Program-made: the position numbers and the translations under genes
Assembly (NCBI RefSeq): GCF_030915405.1
Contig: NZ_CP133262.1
Span: forward strand, 744,001-808,000
DNA: 64,000 nt
From: Neobacillus nitrireducens
GTDB taxonomy: Bacteria > Bacillota > Bacilli > Bacillales > Cytobacillaceae
Direction of reading: 5' to 3'
Shown: piece after piece, positions 9,592-18,600 of the stretch
Position numbering within the stretch: position 1 is the stretch's first letter
Layout of the letters: every line of letters starts with the position of its first letter
The notes under the pieces: generated by a model
What the model was told of the DNA's origin: nothing
The model's input: the letters and a program-made list of their open reading frames with translations, nothing else
Database searches by the model: none

Positions 9592-9993
9592 ATGAGTCAA
9601 GACATTAATTTTTATGATATGTGGAAGGATTTATATTCACAATCCAGTAAGTTTTTCGATGAGAAAATAAGCCAAGATTTCCCTTCTCAAGGAATGGGTC
9701 AGGTTTTAGAAATGAATCTTCAATTTAAAAAAATGATCGATGAATCAACATTAAAGTATTTAGAATTTATAAATGTTCCAAGTCGAAATGATATTGCCGA
9801 CATCTCCTCACTAATTGTTAATGTAGATGCAAAAGTGGATGATCTAGAAGAAAAATTGGAAGAAAAGTTTGATAACCAAGACCAGGAAGCATTAAAGGTA
9901 GAACTTTCAAACTTAAAAAAGGATATGAAGAATTTAGATAATAAATTAAACCAAATCCTAACTTTATTAAAAGTGCCAGAAACTAAGAAATAG
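9592..9993 (+). CDS. phaR: PHA synthase subunit PhaR (class IV)
   Basis: 133 residues, ATG with AAGGAGG upstream. PhaR is the small partner that activates PhaC in the class IV PHA synthase of Bacillus. The N terminus (WKDLYSQ, MGQVLEMNLQFKK, STLKYLEFINVPSRNDIA) follows the B. megaterium PhaR pattern, and the C terminus is a predicted coiled coil (VDDLEEKLEEKFD and onward). It is shorter than the roughly 200-residue B. megaterium protein, lacking its long acidic tail. First gene of phaRBC. Confidence 0.85.
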   Translation: MSQDINFYDMWKDLYSQSSKFFDEKISQDFPSQGMGQVLEMNLQFKKMIDESTLKYLEFINVPSRNDIADISSLIVNVDAKVDDLEEKLEEKFDNQDQEALKVELSNLKKDMKNLDNKLNQILTLLKVPETKK

Positions 9994-10070
9994 AAACGCG
10001 TTACATACTTGCAATAAAAAAACTTAGTAATTTAGTAAACTAACAACTACAGAGCGGGAGTGGAAATCAC

Positions 10071-10814
10071 ATGACAGGATTAAAAGATAAAGTAGCAATA
10101 GTAACAGGTGGCAGCAGAGGTATTGGAGCAGCAATTGCATTGGAACTAGCTAAAAATGGCGCGAAAGTTGTTATTAACTATAATATCCGTAAAGAATTAG
10201 CAGATAGAGTAGTCGCAGAAATCAATGAATTTGGCGGAGACGCATATGCCGTTCAAGCAGACGTCTCTGAAAGTAATGAAGCAACCTACCTTGTACAAGA
10301 AACAATCAATCATTATGGTAAATTAGATATCCTCATTAATAATGCAGGAATTACAAGAGACAGCACGTTCAAAAAGTTAAATGAAGAAGATTGGAGAAAG
10401 GTGATCGATGTTAATCTAAACAGTGTTTACAACAATACATCTGCCGCCCTCCCTTACCTTATGGATTCTGAAGCTGGCCGCATTATTAACATTTCATCAA
10501 TTATCGGTCAAGCAGGCGGATTTGGTCAAACCAACTATGCTGCGGCTAAAGCAGGATTAATTGGCTACACTAAATCACTGGCTCTTGAACTTGCAAGAAG
10601 CAAGGTAACCGTTAATGCGATTTGCCCTGGATTTATTGGAACTGAAATGGTTCAAGCTATTCCTGAAAAAGTTCTTGCTGGAATCGTTGAAAAAGTACCA
10701 CAAAAACGCTTAGGTAAACCAGAAGAAATCGCTCGTGGCGTTGTTTTCTTATGTAAAGATGGCGACTATATTACTGGTCAGCAATTAAATATTAACGGTG
10801 GACTTTACATGTAA
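10071..10814 (+). CDS. phaB: Acetoacetyl-CoA reductase PhaB
   Basis: 247 residues. NADPH-dependent short-chain dehydrogenase that makes (R)-3-hydroxybutyryl-CoA for PhaC. TGGSRGIG cofactor motif at residues 12-19, NNAGITRDSTF, catalytic Ser in INISSIIG, YAAAK, and the PG-F/I-T tail region CPGFIGTEM. GGAG-type RBS. It lies between phaR and phaC in the order seen in B. megaterium. Confidence 0.92.
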   Translation: MTGLKDKVAIVTGGSRGIGAAIALELAKNGAKVVINYNIRKELADRVVAEINEFGGDAYAVQADVSESNEATYLVQETINHYGKLDILINNAGITRDSTFKKLNEEDWRKVIDVNLNSVYNNTSAALPYLMDSEAGRIINISSIIGQAGGFGQTNYAAAKAGLIGYTKSLALELARSKVTVNAICPGFIGTEMVQAIPEKVLAGIVEKVPQKRLGKPEEIARGVVFLCKDGDYITGQQLNINGGLYM

Positions 10815-10867
10815 TTGTCATGAAGGTACAAACTTCTCTATATATTATTAGAGTAAATAATTTAAGT

Positions 10868-10885
10868 AAGGAGTGAACAGTCATT
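10868..10885 (+). promoter_or_regulatory. RBS and ATT start codon of phaC
   Basis: AAGGAG (10868-10873) is followed after nine bases by ATT (10883). No ATG, GTG or TTG lies in frame near this RBS; the first is TTG 10907, 33 bases away and without its own RBS. Confidence 0.65.
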
Positions 10886-11971
10886 AGCGTTCTTATACCA
10901 AAAGAATTGAATACGATACTTGATTATACCCCTCAAAAGTATAAAGACATGTATCAGCGTGTACAACGCGCAACCCAAGTATTAACGACAGATGCCGAAC
11001 CGGAAGTAGCCCCTACACCGAAAGAAGTTGTTTGGACTAGAAATAAAACGAAGCTCTATCGGTATATTTCTGATCATCCAAAGAAACATAAAGTTCCACT
11101 TCTTTTTGTTTATGCTTTGATTAATAAACCCTATATTTTAGATTTAACAAAGGGTGGCAGTTTAATAGAGTTCTTGGTTGAACGTGGTTTTGATGTCTAT
11201 CTTCTTGACTGGGGTACACCAGGTTACGAAGATAAAAAGATGAAACTTGATGATTACATTATGGACTATATTCCACGTGCTGTCCGTAAAGTTTTGCGTA
11301 AATCTAATGCAGACGAAGTATCGATTCTTGGATATTGCATGGGTGGGACGATTACATCAATGTTTGCGGCTCTTCATCCTGAATTACCGATCCGGAACCT
11401 TATCTTTATGACAAGTCCGTTTAATTTCGATAATAGCGGCGCCTATGGTGCAATGCTGGATGATCGGTATTTTGATATTGATAAAGTCGTAGAAACCCTT
11501 GGTTGTATTCCACCAGAAATGATTGACTATGGTAATAAAATGATTAATCCAATGGGAACTAATTTTGGACCATTTATTAGTCTGGTTGAGCGTGCTGACA
11601 ATGAAAATTTCATAAAGAGCTTTAAACTACTGCAAAAATGGTTAAACGACGGAATCTTATTCCCTGGTGAAGCCTATCGTCAATGGATTAGAGATTTTTA
11701 TCAAAAGAACAAACTAATCAAAGGCGAAATGGTTATTCGCGGCCAAAAGGTTAACCTAGAAAATATCAGGGCCAATGTGCTCAATTTAGCTGGGAAAAAC
11801 GATCTCATCGCCCCACCCCATCAAGTGGAGGCATTGATGAATGCGATTTCAAGTGAGGATAAGGAATTTAAAGTTTTACCTGTTGGTCATACTTCGATTA
11901 CTTATGGCAGTCAAGCAACAAAAATTACGTATCCAACTATTGCTGAATGGTTAGTAAAACGTTCCAACTAA
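10883..11971 (+). CDS. phaC: Class IV PHA synthase catalytic subunit PhaC
   Basis: Polymerises (R)-3-hydroxybutyryl-CoA into PHB at the granule surface together with PhaR. The alpha/beta-hydrolase lipase box is GYCMGG with the nucleophile at Cys152; the other triad residues are Asp307 (GKNDLIAPPH) and His336 (VGHTS), matching C151/D306/H335 of B. megaterium within one residue. From the ATT start the product is 362 residues, the family's usual length; from TTG 10907 it would be 354 and lack the first eight (xSVLIPKE). Last gene of phaRBC, with a terminator at 12017. Confidence 0.93.
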   Translation: MSVLIPKELNTILDYTPQKYKDMYQRVQRATQVLTTDAEPEVAPTPKEVVWTRNKTKLYRYISDHPKKHKVPLLFVYALINKPYILDLTKGGSLIEFLVERGFDVYLLDWGTPGYEDKKMKLDDYIMDYIPRAVRKVLRKSNADEVSILGYCMGGTITSMFAALHPELPIRNLIFMTSPFNFDNSGAYGAMLDDRYFDIDKVVETLGCIPPEMIDYGNKMINPMGTNFGPFISLVERADNENFIKSFKLLQKWLNDGILFPGEAYRQWIRDFYQKNKLIKGEMVIRGQKVNLENIRANVLNLAGKNDLIAPPHQVEALMNAISSEDKEFKVLPVGHTSITYGSQATKITYPTIAEWLVKRSN

Positions 11972-12016
11972 TCAAAGAGAAAGTCTAATCAGTGAGGTAT
12001 TTCTTTTACATCAGTG

Positions 12017-12043
12017 GAGTGTCCCGAAACATTTGGGGCACTC
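12017..12043 (+). terminator. Intrinsic terminator after phaC
   Basis: GAGTGTCCC pairs with GGGGCACTC (one G-T) around a 9-base loop, followed by ATTTTTG. It closes the phaRBC operon. Confidence 0.85.
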
Positions 12044-12192
12044 ATTTTTGTTATTCTAGAAGTTCACACTTTTACGAGGAAAACAAGATGTTAGTAGTGG
12101 TAAAGTTAATTATATTTAATTTTCAGATAATAAGCAAGTGGTAACAGGATAAAAACTTTTCTGACATGTGTTAATTATTTTGCATTAAGAGG

Positions 12193-12504
12193 CTTCACGG
12201 GTTATAGTCGCTGCCACTAGTTCCCGTTGAACCGATTTTTCATGCTTCACGTGCATTAGTCGCCTCTACTAGTTACCGCGGAACCGATTTTTCACCCTTC
12301 ACGAGCATTAGTCGCCTCTACTAGTTACCGCGGAACCGATTTTTCATGCTTCACGGGCATTAGTCGCCTCTACTAGTTACCGCGGAACCGATTTTTCACC
12401 CTTCACGGGCATTAGTCACCTCTACTAGTTACCGTGGAACCGATTTTTCACCCTTCACGGGCATTAGTCGTCACTATTAGCTCCCGCGGAACCGATTTTT
12501 CACG
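12193..12504. repeat. Six tandem copies of a 52-bp unit
   Basis: The period is exactly 52 bases: units begin at 12193, 12245, 12297, 12349, 12401 and 12453. The core reads CTACTAGTTACCGCGGAACC, followed by GATTTTTCA. The middle copies are nearly identical and the first and last are the most diverged. Junctions read CATG after copies 1 and 3 and CACC after copies 2, 4 and 5. No spacers, no start codon/RBS, and no perfect long hairpin; it lies between phaC and a LysE gene. Function unknown. Confidence 0.95.
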
Positions 12505-12625
12505 CTTTTTTTTGTCCCCTCTCCCCTCTCCATTAAACCTACCTACCAAAATTTATTGTGCTTGGGTAAAGACAAATGTAAATATTTTATATACAATTCA
12601 GTTATTACCTATCAGGGGGAGAAAC

Positions 12626-13234
12626 ATGTTAGAAGCAATGCTACACGGTATGATCTTAGCTTTCGGCTTAATCCTGCCGTTAGGAGTTCAAAATGTTTTT
12701 GTATTTAATCAAGGGGCAAGTCAGACCAAATTCGTAAGAGCTTTACCAGTCATTATAACCGCAGCCGTTTGTGATACTTTGCTTATATCCATAGCTGTCA
12801 TAGGGGTCTCGGTAGTTGTGCTGAATTCCTATTGGATAAAAATACTACTTTATGTCATTGGTAGTTTATTTTTACTCTACATGGGCTTTGTGGTATGGAA
12901 GGCAAAACCTCAAAATGTACAGGAAGCAGGAGGATCTTTTTCACCCAAAAAACAAATTTCTTTTGCGATATCTGTGTCTTTACTAAACCCACATGCCATT
13001 TTGGATACCATTGGGGTCATCGGGACCAGTTCCGTTAAATATATAGGCTCGGAGAAAGTAGCCTTTGCTGCTGCCTGTATACTAGTTTCGTGGGTATGGT
13101 TTGCAGGGTTGGGGATAACCGGTAGAATGCTAGGAAAAATAGATAAATCGGGAAATTATTTAACTATATTAAATAAAGTTTCAGCCATCGTCATGTGGGG
13201 CACAGCCATTTATATTAGCTCTTCCCTTTTTTAA
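12626..13234 (+). CDS. LysE/ArgO family amino-acid exporter
   Basis: 202 residues, about six membrane helices. The start is the ATG with GGGGGAG eight bases upstream; the longer open frame merely reads through the 52-bp repeats. Family motifs: LPLGVQNVFVFNQG at residues 17-30 and LLNPHAILDT near 123, both close to LysE/ArgO exporters of lysine and arginine. Substrate inferred from the subfamily only. Monocistronic, closed by the hairpin at 13282. Confidence 0.85.
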   Translation: MLEAMLHGMILAFGLILPLGVQNVFVFNQGASQTKFVRALPVIITAAVCDTLLISIAVIGVSVVVLNSYWIKILLYVIGSLFLLYMGFVVWKAKPQNVQEAGGSFSPKKQISFAISVSLLNPHAILDTIGVIGTSSVKYIGSEKVAFAAACILVSWVWFAGLGITGRMLGKIDKSGNYLTILNKVSAIVMWGTAIYISSSLF

Positions 13235-13281
13235 AAATTCCTCCCTTCAAGGAATTGAATTGAAACTTAATAAATTGGTAA

Positions 13282-13302
13282 AGGAAATCACAATGATTTC
13301 CT
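13282..13302 (+). terminator. Intrinsic terminator after lysE-like gene
   Basis: AGGAAATCA-CAA-TGATTTCCT hairpin followed by CTTTTTTTT. Confidence 0.9.
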
Positions 13303-13436
13303 CTTTTTTTTGGTTTGGAACTAATCGAACTTCCTTTTCCTTTTCGTCCCAGAGGAAATTGCACATATGGGGCCTATTAATTGTATATAATGCATTAAGC
13401 CATTTACAGGAAATGTAAGGGAGGTTGCCGAATATC

Positions 13437-14891
13437 ATGAAGAAATCCCAACTTTCGGAGCAACAAATGCTCACAATCATTAGAAATGGTCTTAAGAAAT
13501 CACAATATCCAAAGCATATGATTGTAATAGGTGCAGGAATGGCTGGACTAGTTACGGCATCATTATTAAAGGAAGCTGGACATAGGGTTACCATTCTGGA
13601 AGCGAATGATAGAATTGGTGGACGTGTTTATACCATCCGGCCTCCCTTTAGCAATCCTTTATATTTCAATGCGGGAGCCATGCGTATTCCTGACACGCAT
13701 ACGATAACCTTTGAATATATTAAAAAATTCAAGTTGCCTACAAATCTATTTATTAACCGGACACCCACCGACATCCTCTACGCCAATGGTATCAAAACTC
13801 GACTGAATGTTTTTGAAAGTAATCCAAGCATATTAAAATTCCCTGTGGCCCCAAATGAAAGAGGCAAATCCTCAGAAGAACTATTGCTCTCGGTCATCCA
13901 ACCAATTATCAATTTTATTAACCAGGATCCCGTAAAGAATTGGCCGCTTATAGAAAAGCAATATAGAAGTATAGCCTTTGGTACTTTTTTAAACGCTTAT
14001 TTTTCAGTCAGTGCGATCGATATGATTGGGGTGCTTCTTGATTTAGAAGCATTTATGGGGATGACCTTTGTTGAAGTATTACGAGAAATCATCATTCTAG
14101 TATCAACGAAGAAATTTTATGAAATAACGGGTGGCATGGATCGGTTGCCACTTGCCTTTCTCCCGCAAGTAAAAGAGAATATGTTATTTAACCAAAAAAT
14201 GATAAAAATTTCTCAATATCAAAACAGTGTAGCCATTCATTGTAAACATCAGCAAACCGGTGAGAATATTATGATAACTGGTGATCTTGCTATAGTCACC
14301 ACTCCATTTTCAACCTTACGATTTGTGAAATTCGAACCTTATAATTCTTTTTCCTATTTCAAAAGAGTCGCAATACGCGAACTCAATTACATGGCATCGA
14401 CAAAAATAGGAATTGAGTTCAAAAGTAGATTTTGGGAAAAAGAAGGTCAATTCGGAGGTAAATCGATAACGGACCTGCCCATTCGCTTTACATATTACCC
14501 AAGTTATGGCATAGGCTCACCTGGTCCCGCAGTTATTACAGCTAGCTATATTTGGGCAGATGAGGCACTAACATTAGAAAGTCTGCCTGAAAAAGAACAG
14601 ATACAATATGCATTAACGAACTTAGCAGAACTTTATGGACCGCAGGTTTATTCAGAGTTTATAACAGGTACTTCTTTTAGCTGGAGTAAGAATCCTTATT
14701 CCTGCGGAGCTTTTACTTCTTTTGAACCTGGGCAGGATTCGGAACTTTATCCATATATATCCACCCCGGAGGGAAGAGTGCACTTTGCCGGAGAACATAC
14801 GTCACTTACCCATGGATGGATTCAAGGAGCTATTGAATCAGGCATACGGGTGGCAAATGAAGTAAATGACATACCTAAATATGCTCATTAA
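13437..14891 (+). CDS. Flavin monoamine oxidase / L-amino-acid oxidase family protein
   Basis: 484 residues from the ATG 12 bases behind AAGGGAGG (a TTG directly at the RBS is too close). FAD-binding Rossmann motif VIGAGMAGLVTASLL near residue 31, then EANDRIGGRVYT, and a C-terminal FAD motif VHFAGEHTS...GWIQGAIESG, all typical of the GG-doublet amine oxidases. No signal peptide. Related Bacillus enzymes include YobN-type L-amino-acid oxidases. Expected to oxidise an amine or amino acid, releasing H2O2 and ammonia; substrate not readable. Confidence 0.85.
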   Translation: MKKSQLSEQQMLTIIRNGLKKSQYPKHMIVIGAGMAGLVTASLLKEAGHRVTILEANDRIGGRVYTIRPPFSNPLYFNAGAMRIPDTHTITFEYIKKFKLPTNLFINRTPTDILYANGIKTRLNVFESNPSILKFPVAPNERGKSSEELLLSVIQPIINFINQDPVKNWPLIEKQYRSIAFGTFLNAYFSVSAIDMIGVLLDLEAFMGMTFVEVLREIIILVSTKKFYEITGGMDRLPLAFLPQVKENMLFNQKMIKISQYQNSVAIHCKHQQTGENIMITGDLAIVTTPFSTLRFVKFEPYNSFSYFKRVAIRELNYMASTKIGIEFKSRFWEKEGQFGGKSITDLPIRFTYYPSYGIGSPGPAVITASYIWADEALTLESLPEKEQIQYALTNLAELYGPQVYSEFITGTSFSWSKNPYSCGAFTSFEPGQDSELYPYISTPEGRVHFAGEHTSLTHGWIQGAIESGIRVANEVNDIPKYAH

Positions 14892-14893
14892 AA

Positions 14894-14915
14894 AAAGGCT
14901 GAGAAGGCAGCCTTT
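14894..14915 (-). terminator. Terminator between convergent genes
   Basis: AAAGGCTG/CAGCCTTT stem with a 6-base loop. The minus-strand product ends in TTTTTTTAA, so it mainly serves the membrane-protein gene at 14921. Confidence 0.75.
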
Positions 14916-14920
14916 CAAAC

Positions 14921-15388
14921 TCAGTAATATCTTTTTATCTTCTCAAATAAATACTGTACTCCATATAATAAATAAGCCTTATAGTGTAAGTAGATAAAAA
15001 ATTGAAAATGACTTAACCGATTTAGCCCGACGATTTTCAGTTTTTTAAGCACATCAATGATAATAAACGCAAAGAGTCCATCAGAAATCGCGTTAAGTAA
15101 TACAAACTTTTTAAAATTTCCGAACGAAAACTTAAGCAACCACATGGATATTGGCATATAAGGACCGACACTAAAAGGAAGTTCATCCTTAATAAATGCT
15201 TTTCGCTTATCGTAAAACTTCCACCAATTCCTTTTATGGCCATATAAATGGTTGATGATCTCAAAAATAACAATAAAAATGCCCGAGAAAGAATAACGTC
15301 TCATGTTGCTCTTACCGATAAATAACAAGGATAACCATGGGATCAAAATGATTGATAGATTAAATATTTTATGCCTACGAGTCGCCAT
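14921..15388 (-). CDS. Hypothetical multi-pass membrane protein
   Basis: 155 residues with three or four hydrophobic segments (LSIILIPWLSLLFIG, FSGIFIVIFEIINHLYG, FVLLNAISDGLFAFIIIDVL). Many aromatic and basic residues lie between them (HKRNWWKFYDKRKAF). RBS GGGGTG upstream of ATG. The layout is common in Bacillus conserved membrane proteins, but I do not recognise a named family. No operon partner. Confidence 0.65.
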   Translation of the reverse strand: MATRRHKIFNLSIILIPWLSLLFIGKSNMRRYSFSGIFIVIFEIINHLYGHKRNWWKFYDKRKAFIKDELPFSVGPYMPISMWLLKFSFGNFKKFVLLNAISDGLFAFIIIDVLKKLKIVGLNRLSHFQFFIYLHYKAYLLYGVQYLFEKIKRYY

Positions 15389-15493
15389 TAGCTTTTCACC
15401 CCTACCCGCTTTACTACTCTTATTTTAGAGTAACCAAATGGAATAAAAAAATACTGCCAATGCAGGAGGAAGTTGTAATTAGGGGGACTTTAT

Positions 15494-16462
15494 ATGAAAG
15501 CGATTGTTTCTACTAAATATGGTTCACCTGATCTTCTTGAATTAACAGAGGTTGATAAACCGATCCCAAAGGGCAATCACGTCCTCGTAAAGATTCATGC
15601 GGCATCCTTGAATTTTGGAAATCTGGTCCTTTTAAAAGGAGAACCATTTATAGCCCGATTTGCCTTCGGTCTTTTAAAACCAAAATACCCCATACCAGGA
15701 GGTGACATAGCAGGTCAGGTAGAAGCGGTGGGAAAAAGTGTAACGCAGTTTCAACCTGGTGATGATGTATTCGGTGATCTATCAGGTGTTGGTTGGAGTG
15801 GTTTTGCCGAATATGTTTCTGTTCCTGAAACTGCATTAGTATTAAAACCAGCTACTTTATCCTATGAAGAAGCTGCTGCTGTCCCAATGGCAGGTGTTAC
15901 AGCTTTACAGGGTTTACGGGATAAAGGAAAGATTCAGTCAGGACAAAAGGTATTGATCAATGGTGCCTCCGGTGGTGTCGGGACTTTTGCCGTACAGATT
16001 GCCAAATCTTACGGGGCTGAAGTAACAGGTGTATGCAGTACAAGAAATTTAGACATTTTGGAATCACTTGGTGCTGACTTTTGTTTGGACTATACTAAGG
16101 AAGATTTCACCCAAAGGTCGCAACATTATGACTTAATTCTGGGAGTTAACGGACATTATCCCCTATCAGCTTATAAGAAATCATTAAATCCAAATGGAAT
16201 ATTTGTTCACGTTGGGGGTTCCGGTGCTCAAATGTTTCAAGCCATGTTCCTAGGGCCGTGGATTTCTATGACCGGAAATAAGAAAATGGGTACCTTTTTA
16301 CAACGATCCAACCGAAAAGACCTATTATATATGAAAGAACTTATTGAGGCTGGCAAAGTGCATCCAGTGATTGATAGAAGCTATCAGTTACGTGAAGTCC
16401 CCGAAGCATTCCGGTATTTTGAAGAAGGGCACGCTCAGGGAAAAGTGGTCATCACGATGTGA
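15494..16462 (+). CDS. Zinc-less medium-chain dehydrogenase/reductase (quinone-oxidoreductase-like)
   Basis: 322 residues. MDR fold: N-terminal GroES-like domain with PGGDIAGQVEAVGKSV, then a Rossmann domain with NGASGGVGTFAVQIAK near residue 155. The catalytic-zinc cysteine and the four structural-zinc cysteines of alcohol dehydrogenases are absent, which points to the NADPH:quinone reductase/enoyl reductase branch. RBS GGGGG seven bases before ATG. Substrate unknown; monocistronic. Confidence 0.85.
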   Translation: MKAIVSTKYGSPDLLELTEVDKPIPKGNHVLVKIHAASLNFGNLVLLKGEPFIARFAFGLLKPKYPIPGGDIAGQVEAVGKSVTQFQPGDDVFGDLSGVGWSGFAEYVSVPETALVLKPATLSYEEAAAVPMAGVTALQGLRDKGKIQSGQKVLINGASGGVGTFAVQIAKSYGAEVTGVCSTRNLDILESLGADFCLDYTKEDFTQRSQHYDLILGVNGHYPLSAYKKSLNPNGIFVHVGGSGAQMFQAMFLGPWISMTGNKKMGTFLQRSNRKDLLYMKELIEAGKVHPVIDRSYQLREVPEAFRYFEEGHAQGKVVITM

Positions 16463-16556
16463 TCGGGAATAAATAGAGCAGACTGGCTTTATAAACCCTT
16501 CTTATTGACCCCTTCGGTGAATTATTAGCACAGATGGGCTTTATGAACATAAATGC

Positions 16557-16600
16557 CATGAGGACAATTTTTAATATAAACTTCATAACTTGTCCTCATG
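16557..16600 (-). terminator. 11-bp inverted repeat after LysM-amidase gene
   Basis: CATGAGGACAA and TTGTCCTCATG pair across 22 bases just downstream of the amidase stop. There is no T-run on the minus strand, so terminator function is uncertain. Confidence 0.4.
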
Positions 16601-16610
16601 AAAGCTTTGA

Positions 16611-17603
16611 TTACCGCCAAGATGCTTGTATTTCCTGCATTTTCCCCAACACGAGCGGATAAAAATTGTTTATAGCATCGGTTGTGGTATTTCCTCCGAA
16701 AAATCCAGTACCTGGGCATGTTTTGACATTATAATCTGGACCTTTATCCAGCACTCTTTGCTTCGTTCTTAAATTCCACCAATGATGATAAGTAATACTG
16801 TCAATAGACGGATTTAACCCGAATTTTACTGAAAGCGCAGCAGTTATATATACAATCGTTTCCTTTTGTTCCGGAGTCATAACATCATGCCCTTTATCAA
16901 AATTTCCGACATTTTCGATAGCAATCCCTGTAGTGTTCGCCTTTGGCCCAATCGTACCTTCGGGTGCAATGTTAAATGGCCTTGAAACTGCTATTTTCCC
17001 GTCCGGAAAAGTGGTAATATTTTGAGCAATATTGCTCCAGCCCATTCTTCTTTTATGAAAATTCTCCATCCCCATTAACATTCTAAAATGATTGGACCCA
17101 TTAAAATGCTTATAGGACGGTGACCAGGTATGATGTTGTTGAATAATATTTACCTTCCTATTAACCCGACTGTTAAACAGCCAATCCCTAAATTCTTCCC
17201 TCGTCAACAAGATATGCTGCCCTTCCATCGTCATTCTTTTGGGAGGAATCTTTATTACCTGCCCAATATAAAGTTGGTCAGATTCAAGTCTATTTTTCCA
17301 TTTAATCAGTTCGACGGTAGAATGATTGGCAGAAGCAATTCCCCTTAGGGTATCCCCCGCGACCACTTCATACATGAATGGAACCCATAATTTTTGACCA
17401 ACTAATACGGTATTGGTTTGCAATCCATTGGTTAATTTAAGTTCTACAACAGAAGTTTCATATTTCTTTGCAATTCCAGGCAAAGTATCTCCTGATTTTA
17501 CCCAATAAATATTATCAGGTTTAGGCCCAGCTGCCTGGGCAGGAAATATAGCAATGAGTATCGATAAGATCATAGCAACTACAAACCCACATGTCTTCTT
17601 CAT
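16611..17603 (-). CDS. Secreted N-acetylmuramoyl-L-alanine amidase with two LysM domains
   Basis: 330 residues. Signal peptide (MKKTCGFVVAMILSILIAIF, cleavage near PAQAAG), LysM 1 at about 33-77 (YWVKSGDTLPGIAKKYE), LysM 2 at about 78-120 (YEVVAGDTLRGIAS), and a C-terminal amidase_2/PGRP-like domain with zinc-ligand candidates in QQHHTWSP and TYHHWWNL and a conserved CPGTGFF near the end. Predicted to cut between muramic acid and L-alanine in the cell wall, held there by LysM. RBS GAGAGG nine bases before ATG. Single gene. Confidence 0.85.
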   Translation of the reverse strand: MKKTCGFVVAMILSILIAIFPAQAAGPKPDNIYWVKSGDTLPGIAKKYETSVVELKLTNGLQTNTVLVGQKLWVPFMYEVVAGDTLRGIASANHSTVELIKWKNRLESDQLYIGQVIKIPPKRMTMEGQHILLTREEFRDWLFNSRVNRKVNIIQQHHTWSPSYKHFNGSNHFRMLMGMENFHKRRMGWSNIAQNITTFPDGKIAVSRPFNIAPEGTIGPKANTTGIAIENVGNFDKGHDVMTPEQKETIVYITAALSVKFGLNPSIDSITYHHWWNLRTKQRVLDKGPDYNVKTCPGTGFFGGNTTTDAINNFYPLVLGKMQEIQASWR

Positions 17604-17731
17604 ATAAAAAAACCTCTCATAGTGAAACTGTGCTACTAATCAAACTTGTCCCTACTATTATTTTGTCCTAGCGTTAGGTGATTATGTTATTAATTTGATT
17701 AGGTTGTCCTAACTATAGTTTTTAATGTAAA

Positions 17732-17761
17732 AAATAACTTGGCATCGATGCCAAGTTATTT
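17732..17761 (-). terminator. Intrinsic terminator after GNAT gene
   Basis: A 30-base perfect palindrome centred at 17746.5, with a flanking A/T run, immediately past the GNAT stop. Confidence 0.8.
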
Positions 17762-17775
17762 CTGCTGTGTCGTAT

Positions 17776-18600
17776 TTAATTTAAATATTTATAGTAATCC
17801 TGTGAATGATAGCTTCTAAATCCACATGTTTCATATAGCCTCAGGGCGTGGGCATTTTTAGCCTCCACCTCTAGGAAAATCGGCAGCCCCTTTTGATGCT
17901 CCATTTTAACCATTCTTGATAAGGCTTTTCTCCCAATCCCCTTACCCTGAAGTTTAGGAAAAACAGTAAACCCATAAATCCATGCTTCTCCATTCGATTC
18001 AGATACGCGCATCTTCCCGGCAATTTTTCCTTCAAATTCAATCAATAACCGTTGATCACTGCTGTTCTCCCTAATTAACTGATTAAACTCGCGTGCTTCG
18101 TTTTCATTCAATCCAAATCCCAAGACTTCGAGTTGTATTTCTGCCTCCCAATCCTCAGTCGAATAAGACGGCCTAAAGGTTACATTAGGATCGATAAATA
18201 ATTCAGTTTCCTGCCATTTCATTTGATATTCCGCAAACGAATATTCACACGGAAAATTCCTTAAAAACTGACTAGCAGATTGAGAGTCTGTTGGAGCATT
18301 TAACAAAACCAGAGGATAACGTTTTTTCGATTCCACTAGTCCCATTTCCAGTAACTTAGAAAAAATCCTTTTTCTGCGGTAATCTGGGTGCACCATGCCG
18401 CAAAGCTCTACCTTATCTCCAAACCCATAACAGCCAAGAAAACCGACAAGCCTGCCATTTTCATAATGGAAAAAGTCTTTCTTTTTCTTTCCAATCCGAT
18501 TTTCAAGCATATCAAAATTCAGTTTCAGCTGAAATCCGCCCTCATTTTCACAAATCTTCTGAAGTGTTTTGATTTCAAACAATTCTTCCTTCGTAAACAT
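17776..18600 (-). CDS. Tandem GNAT-domain N-acetyltransferase
   Basis: 274 residues from the inner ATG (AGGGG eight bases upstream). Two GNAT folds: the first around VELCGMVHPDYRRKRIFSKL (about residues 65-85), the second with the canonical acetyl-CoA loop FPKLQGKGIGRKAL near 220 and ALRLYETCGF near 255. The first copy's loop (YRRKRIF) is degenerate, so the second is likely the catalytic one. The substrate cannot be inferred. Single gene. Confidence 0.8.
   Translation of the reverse strand: MFTKEELFEIKTLQKICENEGGFQLKLNFDMLENRIGKKKKDFFHYENGRLVGFLGCYGFGDKVELCGMVHPDYRRKRIFSKLLEMGLVESKKRYPLVLLNAPTDSQSASQFLRNFPCEYSFAEYQMKWQETELFIDPNVTFRPSYSTEDWEAEIQLEVLGFGLNENEAREFNQLIRENSSDQRLLIEFEGKIAGKMRVSESNGEAWIYGFTVFPKLQGKGIGRKALSRMVKMEHQKGLPIFLEVEAKNAHALRLYETCGFRSYHSQDYYKYLN

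Noticed and set aside
12193..12504. CRISPR array
   Set aside because: The 52-bp units are directly adjacent with no unique spacers, and no cas gene is nearby.
12434..12625. N-terminal extension of the LysE protein through the repeats
   Set aside because: It is repeat DNA read as protein; the ATG at 12626 has a GGGGGAG RBS and gives the normal LysE start.
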